From: a virus
DNA: 28,419 nt
IMG/VR virus record: IMGVR_UViG_3300042691_006088
Coordinates: 1-28,419 of that record
Reading direction: 5' to 3' (one strand)
In this document: positions 21,043 through 28,419 of the stretch, one piece after another
Numbering within the stretch: the stretch's first letter is position 1
How the letters are laid out: every line of letters starts with the position of its first letter
Notes under the pieces: generated by a model
Told to the model about the DNA's origin: nothing
The model's database searches: none
The model's input: only the letters and a program-made list of their open reading frames with translations
Translations under genes and position numbers: made by a program

Positions 21043-21713
21043 GCAGTCTAAATGATTTAGTTAGTCTTATGCGTGAGGCTAAGGAGAAAAGTCCAGAGCA
21101 TAAGATTATCAAAGAAGTAAAAGAAAACATTCAATCTGATTTGAGTGTATTGTTTGAGGAGTTGGCTTCTCTACAAAAACATAAAGAAAAACTTGTAGAA
21201 GAAAATCCAACTCTACTAGAAGAAACACCAATACCAACTCCAGTCGGTGTTACACCAACAGAACTACAGATACCAAATATTGATAAGTATCTAAGCACTC
21301 CAGCTGGTATTGCAGCTCCAGTAGATCCATTAACAAAACAATTTAAAACTGTTGATGCTAAAATAAAATTTCTTGAGCAGTGGATCGCTAAAATACAAAA
21401 CGCTGGTCCAGGTGGTGGCGCTGGTGACGTAGTAAACCTAGATCACCCAACAACGCTAGTAACAACACCTTCATATACAGTTGGTAGAAAAGATTATTAT
21501 ATTGGCGTAAATTATGCTGGCACAGTAACATTAACTTTACCTTCTATTGTTAAGAATGGTAGATACCTTATAATCAAAGATGAATCTGGAAGATGTTCAA
21601 AATTTCCAATAATTGTTCACGGAAATGTTGATAATGATCCAAACGGATTTATCTTAAAAATAGACAACGGTGGTATACAGATGATTTATAGAGATGGTTG
21701 GAGAATAGTATGA
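21039..21713 (+). CDS. Virion structural protein (fibre-type C-terminal domain)
   Basis: This is a 224-aa protein. Residues 1-60 are helical and charged (NDLVSLMREAKEKSPEHK, then LFEELASLQKHKEKLVEE). A proline-rich linker follows (ETPIPTPVGVTPTELQIP). The C-terminal beta domain YLIIKDESGRCSKFPIIVHG ... GFILKIDNGGIQMIYRDGWR is a common ending of fibre or structural proteins in marine T4-like phages. It is therefore probably attached to the tail or fibre. The ATG at 21039 overlaps the preceding stop and has AAAGG 9 bases upstream; the upstream TTG at 21030 does not fit the ribosome site. Confidence 0.7.
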   Translation: MSSLNDLVSLMREAKEKSPEHKIIKEVKENIQSDLSVLFEELASLQKHKEKLVEENPTLLEETPIPTPVGVTPTELQIPNIDKYLSTPAGIAAPVDPLTKQFKTVDAKIKFLEQWIAKIQNAGPGGGAGDVVNLDHPTTLVTTPSYTVGRKDYYIGVNYAGTVTLTLPSIVKNGRYLIIKDESGRCSKFPIIVHGNVDNDPNGFILKIDNGGIQMIYRDGWRIV

Positions 21714-22936
21714 CGTATTTATTTCAGGAGAGTCAAAATGTTGATGCGTTTGGAAGAGGACGCACCAGCGAACCATATACGCTTGGTGATTATAAACACA
21801 TCTTTGGTTTAGATCCAAACTTTATTGATTATACTGTTAATGGTGCAACACTAACATATCAACCCAATCAAGCATGTGCAAGATTAACAACTTCAAATAA
21901 TCCAAACTCAAGACTTGTTCATCAAAGCAAATTCTATCATCACTACATGCCTGGAAAAAGTCAGGTTATCCTTTCTAGTTTTAACTTTTATACTGCAGTC
22001 CCAAACGTAACTAAACGAACAGGGTATTTTGATGACAATGATGGTATCTATTTTGAACAAACAGGTGATGGTACACTAAACATTGTTGTTAGAACTTATG
22101 TTACTGGTGCGCCAACAGAAAGAAGAATACCTCAGTCTCAATGGAATGGGGATAAATGTGATGGTACTGGATCTAGTGCTTTCAATTTAGATATAACCAA
22201 AACGCAATTATTTTGGATTGACTTTCAATGGCTTGGTGTTGGTAGAGTTCGTTGTGGTTTTGTTCATGATGGGCAATACGTAATCGCTCATGCATTTAAC
22301 AACAGTAATAATTTACCCACAGTTTATATGAGTAATCCAAACCTACCTATCCGTTGCGAACTTGTTAATGTAGGAACAACTACTGGTGGTTACTTCGATC
22401 AAATCTGTTCTACTGTTATGTCAGAGGGTGGGTATGTTGAAGCTGGAACCGATTGGGCGCAAGCAAACATTCCAAGAACTCTTACATCTGGGCAGACTCT
22501 ACCAATCATGGCGATTCGTTTAAAGAATGCCTTTAGAACCTATAAAAATAGAATGATTGTTCGTATGGGTAATTTGTCTGTTTTTAGTAGTGGTGAAAAT
22601 ATCGGTTGGAAATTGATTAAGTTACCTAACACATCTAATTTAACCGAAACAACATGGACTCCAGTCGATGATGATAGTGGAGTTGAGTATTGTGTGGATG
22701 CTACGGCATATACTGATGGTGATTGTATCGATGCAGGATGGGTCGGTGCTTCTACGCAAGGTGCTCTTAAAGCTGGTGGTGCTCCAGGAGCAGATCTACC
22801 TTCATCAGCCAAGAAAAACTATATTGTTCAGAACTATGATTCTACAGACTCAGAGATTTATGTTCTAGTAGCTACAAATCTAGGTACTCAAAGTACTACT
22901 GTTGGTGTTGGAATGCAATGGCGAGAGATATATTAA
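21710..22936 (+). CDS. Virion structural protein (T4-like marine phage type)
   Basis: This 408-aa protein opens QNVDAFGRGRTSEPYTLGDY, a start shared by a family of virion structural proteins of cyanophages and pelagiphages. It continues as a beta-rich protein without charged coiled coils (FDDNDGIYFEQTGDGTLNIV, WIDFQWLGVGRVRCGFVHDG, GTTTGGYFDQICSTVM). It is likely a fibre or capsid-decorating component. The ATG overlaps the preceding stop (ATGA); an upstream start at 21698 would add four residues without a better ribosome site. A late-promoter-like element follows. Confidence 0.8.
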   Translation: MTYLFQESQNVDAFGRGRTSEPYTLGDYKHIFGLDPNFIDYTVNGATLTYQPNQACARLTTSNNPNSRLVHQSKFYHHYMPGKSQVILSSFNFYTAVPNVTKRTGYFDDNDGIYFEQTGDGTLNIVVRTYVTGAPTERRIPQSQWNGDKCDGTGSSAFNLDITKTQLFWIDFQWLGVGRVRCGFVHDGQYVIAHAFNNSNNLPTVYMSNPNLPIRCELVNVGTTTGGYFDQICSTVMSEGGYVEAGTDWAQANIPRTLTSGQTLPIMAIRLKNAFRTYKNRMIVRMGNLSVFSSGENIGWKLIKLPNTSNLTETTWTPVDDDSGVEYCVDATAYTDGDCIDAGWVGASTQGALKAGGAPGADLPSSAKKNYIVQNYDSTDSEIYVLVATNLGTQSTTVGVGMQWREIY

Positions 22937-22947
22937 AGTCTAGATTG

Positions 22948-22955
22948 ACTAAATA
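22948..22955 (+). promoter_or_regulatory. Late-promoter-like element ACTAAATA
   Basis: ACTAAATA carries the TAAATA core and lies in the 52-base gap before the 997-aa structural gene, 34 bases upstream of its ATG. A TTGACT overlaps it but lacks a matching -10. Confidence 0.45.
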
Positions 22956-22988
22956 ATAGATAAAGTAATATTTTATAGATGGGTAAAA

Positions 22989-25982
22989 ATGAAGAAATAT
23001 AGACAACTAATTAAAGAGTTGCCTTCCAAGAAGGTTGTATTTGCGTTTGGTCGCTTCCAGCCACCAACCACAGGACATGAACTCTTAGTAAAAGCTGTTC
23101 AAAAAGTTGCGTCTGCTCAGGGAGCAGACCATGTCATTTATGCTTCTAAGACTGAAGACAAGAAGCAAAACCCACTCCCAGTTTCCCGTAAAGTATATTA
23201 CCTCCAGCGTATGTTTCCTGGAGCTAATTTTAAAGCAGCCAACGAACAAGTAAGAACATTTATCGAAGCTGCTAAAGAATTAAACAAGCGTTACAAGAAT
23301 ATTGTTATGGTTGCAGGTAGCGACCGTATCGCAGAATACAAAAAGATTTTAGAAAAGTATAACGGAACTGAATTCAACTTTGATACCGTTACTGTAGTTT
23401 CTGCTGGTGAAAGAGATCCAGATTCAGATAACGCTACAGGTATGTCAGGTACAAAGATGCGTGAAGCAGCAAAGGCTGGAAAGTTCTCTCAGTTTAAAAA
23501 GGGTGTTCCTAAAACTCTTACCGACTTAGACGCACGCAGACTGATGAATGAAATTCGCAAAGCATATGACCTTGCGCCAGTTAAAGAATCATTAAATATA
23601 ACAGTTGATGACCTACGTGAAAGATATTTCCGTGGCGAGATCTTTAATGTGGGCGACGTTGTTGTTTGCGAAAACAAACAATGCGTTGTCGTTAAACGTG
23701 GTTCAAATCATCTACTATTAACAGAAGAAGGAACAGACGTGAAATTTACTCGTTGGATTAAAGACGTGTATCTTCAAGAGGATTATGAAAATCCAGAAGA
23801 TCACAATCAAGTTAGCTGGCAAGGCTACACAACTAAACACTTCGACTTAGATACTTCAGTTGTTGATGCGTTCAACACTAGCATCCACTCAGGCGACGCA
23901 AGTGCCGTAGATATTCTACACGCAATGAAAGAAGTTGATGAGTACATGGGACATCTTAAGGCTGCAATTGCAACAAGACAAGCATCTCCTGAAGTAGTCA
24001 ACAATGTCAAAGTTCATATGGATAGAGCAAGAGAGCATCTTGCTAAGATGGGTCAAGCAGAACACCATGACAACTATTTAAAAACGCATGGCGACCATAT
24101 CGAAAAACTTGCGTCTGACTATAAAGAAGCAGGTAAAGAAGAGATGAATGATTCTGTTAAAGTAACTGGTACAGTAATTGAAAACCTAACAAACAAAACA
24201 TTAAAACCAAGTTCTGCTGATCAAATTAAAGCAGCTAGAATTATTGCTACTACACTTGGTGTTGACAATGTTGAAGCTACAACAAACCCAGAGCAGATTG
24301 TTAACATGGGATTGCGTAAGATTAAGAACAAAGCATTGAATGCAGAGTCATATGAAATCCTAAGACGTATGTTGAAGATGGCAACCGATATCGGTATTGA
24401 GTTTGATACCAACTTAATGCCACAAAAATTAAAAGAAGCATACTATAATAAGTTACTCAGCTATGATACTGAAGGTAGAATGACTGAAGTGGATACAGAC
24501 AATGATGGTATCCCAGATTGGTTAGAAAGAAACATGACGAAGGTTGGCGAAACCTTACACAATGAACCACAAAACGATCAATTAAGAAAACAAAAAATTC
24601 ACTATCACTTAGGAGAAGCCAACGGAGATCCTAAGAAACTTGCTCGTGAAGTTGCTAAGGCTGCTCTTGCTGCAAAACATGCTAGAGAAAAAGAAACACT
24701 ATCTAAAAAGCATGAGCAAGAAAAAGAAAACATAAAAGAAAACTTTAAAGACCTACATTCTGCAATGAAGTATGCGAGCGATAAAGTTAAAACGCATAGA
24801 GATCCAGATGATGGTATTGAAATTTACAAACATAAATCTGGTAGCTATGATGTAAACCACACAATGAATGCTAGTGGTCGCAACTCTTTACAAAAATTAG
24901 GTGCTAAGCATCTTGGAACTGTTCGCAGAGATAACAGTTTTAATATCAAGCATAACGTAAAAGAAGAATTTGATTTAAGTGAAACAGCTTTAAACGCAAA
25001 AGATCCACATGGTGATTACAAAGAGAAAAGTAAAGCACTACATCAATTGTCAATGAACAAAGATGTGGATCAAGAGCATGTTAAGCAACGCAAACTAGAT
25101 TTAGAAAAAGAATATTCTAAGTATCGCAAAGAAGAATTTGATTTACTAGAACAAATAGCAGAAGCAATCGACAAGGGCGAGTATGACTATGAAGGTCAAA
25201 TGGCTCGCACTCAATTACAAACTACTCTACGTAATTGTAAAGATATGATTGAAATGCTCAAAGACGATGACAACATGCCAGAGTGGGTTCAGTCTAAGAT
25301 TACATTGGCGCAAGATTATATTACAACAGTTAGAGATTATCTCCAATCAAAAGAAGAACTTGGTGAAGATTATGTCCAAGCAGCTGATCAAAAGATTGGT
25401 AAAGATGGTAAGAAACATGCAGCTCGCCTAATTAAAATTGGTTCTGATGGTCCAGGTGAAAAGAGATCTGTAGGTAACGATCGCTTCTCAGAAGAAACCG
25501 AAGAAGAGTTTACGGAAAAAGATATTGATGACATCGTCAACCAACACAAAGATTGGGAAGATATCCTTGACGGATATGACGATGAAGAGTTGGCTATTGT
25601 TGACGACGAGACAGGCGAAGAACTAGAAGACAGCCTAAAAGAAGAAGCGTTGAATGAAGTTCTTTCAAGACTAGAACGCATTAAAGCAAAGACACGTTTC
25701 GCTAGATCTAAATCTAAACGTATGGCAAAAGCGAAAGTTGCTTTAAAGAGATCTTCTCCACAATCTGTAATTAACACTCGTGCACGTAGACTTGCTATTA
25801 AAGCAATCAAGCAACGTATTGCTAAGAAACCATTGGCTTCTCTATCAGTTGCTGAGAAAGAACGTCTAGAGCAACGCATCGCTAAGATGAAACCAGTGTT
25901 AAATAGAATTGCGATGAAATTGGCTCCACGTGTTCGTCAGATCGAAAAAGCAAGACTATCTCATAGTAAGTACACAAAATGA
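22989..25982 (+). CDS. Nucleotidyltransferase-fused modular virion polyprotein
   Basis: This is a 997-aa protein. Residues 14-170 form a cytidylyltransferase/NMNAT-like domain: FGRFQPPTTGH (20-30) and the C-terminal SGTKMR (152-157). Residues about 213-260 look like a KOW/SH3-type beta domain (FNVGDVVVCENKQCVVVKRG). A calcium-binding-like loop DTDNDGIPDW begins at 502. Residues about 721-790 match a helical module of marine T4-like structural proteins (YDYEGQMARTQLQTTLRNCK, NMPEWVQSKITLAQDYI). The last 110 residues are very basic (RRLAIKAIKQRIAKK). Modules are separated by KEEFDLSE, KEEFDLLE and KEEALNE (657, 714, 884), which contain LxE-type gp21 cleavage patterns. The N-terminus (MKKYRQLIKELP) is capsid-targeting-like. 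It is probably a head-internal protein. Confidence 0.8.
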   Translation: MKKYRQLIKELPSKKVVFAFGRFQPPTTGHELLVKAVQKVASAQGADHVIYASKTEDKKQNPLPVSRKVYYLQRMFPGANFKAANEQVRTFIEAAKELNKRYKNIVMVAGSDRIAEYKKILEKYNGTEFNFDTVTVVSAGERDPDSDNATGMSGTKMREAAKAGKFSQFKKGVPKTLTDLDARRLMNEIRKAYDLAPVKESLNITVDDLRERYFRGEIFNVGDVVVCENKQCVVVKRGSNHLLLTEEGTDVKFTRWIKDVYLQEDYENPEDHNQVSWQGYTTKHFDLDTSVVDAFNTSIHSGDASAVDILHAMKEVDEYMGHLKAAIATRQASPEVVNNVKVHMDRAREHLAKMGQAEHHDNYLKTHGDHIEKLASDYKEAGKEEMNDSVKVTGTVIENLTNKTLKPSSADQIKAARIIATTLGVDNVEATTNPEQIVNMGLRKIKNKALNAESYEILRRMLKMATDIGIEFDTNLMPQKLKEAYYNKLLSYDTEGRMTEVDTDNDGIPDWLERNMTKVGETLHNEPQNDQLRKQKIHYHLGEANGDPKKLAREVAKAALAAKHAREKETLSKKHEQEKENIKENFKDLHSAMKYASDKVKTHRDPDDGIEIYKHKSGSYDVNHTMNASGRNSLQKLGAKHLGTVRRDNSFNIKHNVKEEFDLSETALNAKDPHGDYKEKSKALHQLSMNKDVDQEHVKQRKLDLEKEYSKYRKEEFDLLEQIAEAIDKGEYDYEGQMARTQLQTTLRNCKDMIEMLKDDDNMPEWVQSKITLAQDYITTVRDYLQSKEELGEDYVQAADQKIGKDGKKHAARLIKIGSDGPGEKRSVGNDRFSEETEEEFTEKDIDDIVNQHKDWEDILDGYDDEELAIVDDETGEELEDSLKEEALNEVLSRLERIKAKTRFARSKSKRMAKAKVALKRSSPQSVINTRARRLAIKAIKQRIAKKPLASLSVAEKERLEQRIAKMKPVLNRIAMKLAPRVRQIEKARLSHSKYTK

Positions 25983-26260
25983 TAACATTTAAAGAGTTCC
26001 TACTAAACGAAGCTACCTATCAAGGTAAGACTGTACCACTTAACAAACCAATGGCTGGTGATGTTAAGAAGTCGAAGGTATATGTTGATCCAGATGGCGA
26101 CGGTAAAGCGCAGAAAGTAAACTTCGGGGATAAAACTTTAAGTATTAAGAAGAATAATCCTAACCGCAAGAAATCTTATTGTGCAAGATCTTCTGGTCAG
26201 GGAAATTTAACCGATAAGACTAGCGCAAATTACTGGTCTAGAAAAGCATGGGACTGTTAA
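25979..26260 (+). CDS. DUF6321-like small protein with a capsid-targeting N-terminus
   Basis: In this 93-aa protein, residues 1-12 (MITFKEFLLNEA) are a clear match to the T4 capsid-targeting type, ending in LNE-A, an ideal gp21 cleavage site. The rest, KPMAGDVKKSKVYVDPDGDG, AQKVNFGDKTLSIKKNNPNR, then KKSYCARSSGQG and SANYWSRKAWDC, matches the phage family I know as DUF6321. It is basic and has three cysteines near the end. It is probably a DNA-associated internal head protein after cleavage. The ATG overlaps the previous stop (ATGA). Confidence 0.8.
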   Translation: MITFKEFLLNEATYQGKTVPLNKPMAGDVKKSKVYVDPDGDGKAQKVNFGDKTLSIKKNNPNRKKSYCARSSGQGNLTDKTSANYWSRKAWDC

Positions 26261-26261
26261 A

Positions 26262-26708
26262 ATGAATGAACTACAAGAACAAATGAAGGTGGTGTTGGCA
26301 GATTCTTTTATGATGTATCTAAAGGCGCAAGGCTACCACTGGAATGTAGAAGGAATTTTGTTTCCAATGTTACATGACTTCTTTGGAAAAATATACGAAG
26401 AGGTTTATGGTAGCATTGATGTAACAGCTGAAGAGATTCGTGCATTGGGTGCTGTTGCTCCACATACACTTATTGAGTTTGATAAATATAGAACGGTGAT
26501 GGATACATCAGCTACTGGTGCTCAAGGTATGATTGCTGATTTGGTTCAAGTAAACCAATCAGTTTTATCTTCATTAATGCAAGCATTCAGATTAGCTGAA
26601 GCAGCAAATGAACAAGGGTTGCTAGATTATCTAGCAGGTAGAATCGATGCTCATAAAAAACATAATTGGATGTTGACATCAACATTAAAATCTAGCGGAG
26701 AACAATAA
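26262..26708 (+). CDS. Dps/ferritin-like protein
   Basis: This 148-aa protein begins with the Dps helix A pattern YLKAQGYHWNVEG. The intersubunit ferroxidase ligands of Dps proteins occur with the usual spacing: H26, H38, D53 and E57 (LHDFFGKIYEEVYGSID, then TAEEIRALG). It would oxidise Fe(II) with peroxide and protect DNA, during infection or in the head. There is no capsid-targeting N-terminus and no basic DNA-binding tail. It lies one base after the DUF6321 gene and directly before another internal-protein-like gene, so it is expressed with the head genes. The Shine-Dalgarno sequence is weak. Confidence 0.82.
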   Translation: MNELQEQMKVVLADSFMMYLKAQGYHWNVEGILFPMLHDFFGKIYEEVYGSIDVTAEEIRALGAVAPHTLIEFDKYRTVMDTSATGAQGMIADLVQVNQSVLSSLMQAFRLAEAANEQGLLDYLAGRIDAHKKHNWMLTSTLKSSGEQ

Positions 26709-28419
26709 ATGTTATCTTTTAAAGAAGCCTTAAAAGGCAATCAACATAAGATTGATAAAAACAAAAACGGCAAAGTTGATGCGCACGACTTTCACTTGCT
26801 ACGCAAGAGCAAAAATGCTATGAAAGAAGACATTACTGAAGCTACAGTTACTACTAAAAAATATTCTTGGGGTACAATGAAGACTGTGCACCACGGTAAA
26901 GACTTCTCTATTCCTTTGCACCCAGAACATCATCAAGCAATCGCAAAATTAAAAGACGAACAAGAACATAAATTCAAAGATGAAACTGGTCGTCATTGGA
27001 CAGCACGTCGCAAAGGCGCAGATGTTCATTTTCAATCAGCAAATGATGGTCCAAAGACACAAGTAAAACATTCTACTATGTCTGAAGAAGTTGACTTAGA
27101 AGAAGAAGGTCTAAAGGATGCATGCTGGAAAGGTTACACTGCTGTTGGAATGAAGATGAAGAACGGTAAGAAAGTTCCAAATTGTGTTCCCGTAAAAGAA
27201 GATAAAGACGAAGCTGGCGAAGACGAAGACGAAACTGAAGATGAAGATGAAAAGTGCGAAGACTGCGGTATGCCAGAAGCAGAGTGTGAATGTGAAGATG
27301 AAGACGAGAAGGAAATGAAAGAAGCGAAAAAGAAATCAATGTGTGAAGGTAAGCACATTGTTTCTGTTACTATTTCAAATCCAAATCACACTATGGTTTC
27401 TCAGCGTAATGAGAAAAAGATGCGCAGAGCAAAAGTAACTGCTCCAGACAAAGATACTGCTATTAACACTGCTCTTGCATATTACAAGAAGAGTGGTTAT
27501 AAAGTTCATGACCACAACTACGTCGGTCTTCATAACGAAGAAAAAACTACAGTAGTAAGAGATAAAGAAGGTAAAATGAAAAGCTGGAGTTATGAGGGCG
27601 ATTGGAAAAAGGCGCAGAATAAAGACCCACGTGGTAAAGTCACTAACATGAGTGACAAAGCCCAACGTCAAACTGCTTCTATGAAAGAAAATGCTCCAGT
27701 TGCTCCAGTACCTGATAAGAAATATATCAAAGGTACACCAGAGAACAAAGCATACAAAGCATCTAAGAAACCAATCAATGGTCATCCAACAAATGTTAAA
27801 GAAGATGTTGAACAGATTGATGAATTGTCAAAATCAACTTTGGGTTCTTACATCAAAAAAGCTGCGCATGATGCTACTATTCAACGTAAAATCGGTGCTG
27901 ATTTTGAGAACATGGCAGACAAGGCTAGAAAACCTAGTTCGAAAGAAGCATCAACATCGCTTGCGAACAAATACAAAGCAAATTCATGGAAACGTAAAGC
28001 TGGAGTTAATAAAGCAGTTGATCGTTTAACTAAAGAAGATGTTGCTATTGATGAAGCCAGCCAAACATGGCATCATGCTGGTGTAGTAAAACATAATACT
28101 ACAGGAACATATCATTCAAAAGCAATGAACGCATACGGTAATGTTGTAGTTCATAAGAAGCCATTCAAAACTTCTGCTGAGGCTGATGATTTCGGTAAGG
28201 CAATAAACAAAAAGCGTACCAGTGCGGTTCACGACTACAACACTTCTCGTTCTACTTTCTCAAAAGAAGAATATGAAATGAACGAAATGCGCATCAATGG
28301 TCGTGAGTATGCGTCACAAGGTGTTATGCATCCAGACCACGCTAAGATGGATATTCATAAAGTATCTGGTCAATCCGTTGACTTCTATGCAAGTAAGACT
28401 GGCGACAAGATGCACGGTA
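26709..28419 (+). CDS. Modular prohead/virion protein, 3' end outside the window
   Basis: The frame starts at the ATG directly after the Dps stop and stays open to the window edge (at least 570 residues). The N-terminus MLSFKEALKG is capsid-targeting-like and is followed by an EF-hand loop, DKNKNGKVDAHD (16-27). Later come a short conserved phage segment, DACWKGYTAVGMKMKNGKKV, an acidic stretch with a CxxC pair (KCEDCGMPEAECEC), and a helical module, IDELSKSTLGSYIKKAAHDA ... KAVDRLTK. Linkers MKEDITEA, VKEDVEQIDEL and TKEDVAIDEA each contain an IxE pattern expected for gp21 protease cleavage. It is probably an internal scaffold or core polyprotein. Confidence 0.78.
   Translation, partial: MLSFKEALKGNQHKIDKNKNGKVDAHDFHLLRKSKNAMKEDITEATVTTKKYSWGTMKTVHHGKDFSIPLHPEHHQAIAKLKDEQEHKFKDETGRHWTARRKGADVHFQSANDGPKTQVKHSTMSEEVDLEEEGLKDACWKGYTAVGMKMKNGKKVPNCVPVKEDKDEAGEDEDETEDEDEKCEDCGMPEAECECEDEDEKEMKEAKKKSMCEGKHIVSVTISNPNHTMVSQRNEKKMRRAKVTAPDKDTAINTALAYYKKSGYKVHDHNYVGLHNEEKTTVVRDKEGKMKSWSYEGDWKKAQNKDPRGKVTNMSDKAQRQTASMKENAPVAPVPDKKYIKGTPENKAYKASKKPINGHPTNVKEDVEQIDELSKSTLGSYIKKAAHDATIQRKIGADFENMADKARKPSSKEASTSLANKYKANSWKRKAGVNKAVDRLTKEDVAIDEASQTWHHAGVVKHNTTGTYHSKAMNAYGNVVVHKKPFKTSAEADDFGKAINKKRTSAVHDYNTSRSTFSKEEYEMNEMRINGREYASQGVMHPDHAKMDIHKVSGQSVDFYASKTGDKMHG

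Noticed and set aside
22945-22974. Sigma70 promoter from TTGACT in the gap before the 997-aa gene
   Set aside because: No -10 resembling TATAAT at 16-18 bp; a late-promoter-like element is the better reading.
25388-25879. 163-codon reverse-strand frame opposite the 997-aa protein
   Set aside because: It is a Ser/Arg-rich shadow of a lysine/glutamate-rich gene, with no ribosome site and no reverse-strand neighbours.
27076-27785. Reverse-strand frames opposite the last gene
   Set aside because: Low-complexity shadows (Ser- or Phe-rich) of the acidic, lysine-rich + strand coding sequence.
27691-28029. 112-codon + strand frame overlapping the last gene
   Set aside because: It lies entirely within the continuous frame that starts at 26709, which has recognisable modules.
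1-28419. tRNA genes, CRISPR arrays, insertion sequences, integrase or attachment sites
   Set aside because: None could be supported: no cloverleaf, no regularly spaced repeats, and no transposase or integrase motifs.

Overview
The window is a 28.4 kb, gene-dense stretch of a T4-like myovirus (T4 superfamily, of the cyanophage/pelagiphage type rather than coliphage T4 itself). All supportable genes lie on the + strand and many overlap by 1-8 bases or more. Diagnostic genes are the sliding clamp gp45, clamp-loader subunits gp44 and gp62, RegA, DexA-like exonuclease, DNA polymerase gp43, UvsX, helicase gp41 and Hsp20, followed by structural genes of the marine T4-like type. The host is not directly visible. 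A PQQ-precursor (PqqA-type) peptide gene, a lipoprotein and a secreted nuclease suggest a Gram-negative proteobacterium that makes PQQ; a methylotroph (e.g. Methylophilales) is an inference.

Layout. 1-2374: small accessory genes (HTH protein, dNTP pyrophosphohydrolase-like protein, small membrane proteins, an SPFH lipoprotein). 2423-5762: replication module gp45 - predicted PD-(D/E)XK nuclease - gp44 - membrane protein - gp62 - regA. 5763-6225: a gene-poor segment holding the pqqA-like micro-gene between its own terminators, a T4 late promoter and a structured leader. 6226-7451: hsp20 and small proteins including an Sm-like protein. 7518-13798: dexA, gp43, a secreted thermonuclease, uvsX, an unknown gene and gp41. 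13810-16586: a predicted DNA-base hypermodification operon: TET/JBP-type 2-oxoglutarate dioxygenase, GT-B-like glycosyltransferase and HAD phosphatase. 16650-28419: mostly late/virion genes: zincin-like protein, unknown proteins, a HAD protein, a ligase-fold nucleotidyltransferase-like protein, two fibre/structural proteins, a 997-aa nucleotidyltransferase/structural polyprotein, a DUF6321 protein, a Dps and a large modular protein that runs off the window.

Regulation. Seven sigma70-type promoters, each with an exact 17-bp spacer (five with perfect TTGACA, six with perfect TATAAT), precede or sit within replication and modification genes. T4 late-promoter-like TAAATA elements precede hsp20 and the virion genes. 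Several intrinsic terminators have UUCG tetraloops.

Main points of interest: (i) the phage-borne PqqA peptide; (ii) the hydroxylase-glycosyltransferase pair, with clamp-binding-like peptides on both enzymes and on the predicted nuclease; (iii) a set of enzymes with T4 capsid-targeting-like N-termini, suggesting they are packaged in the head, processed by the gp21 protease and injected; (iv) a hairpin/late-promoter arrangement like that of T4 gene e; (v) a hairpin that is both terminator and promoter before dexA.
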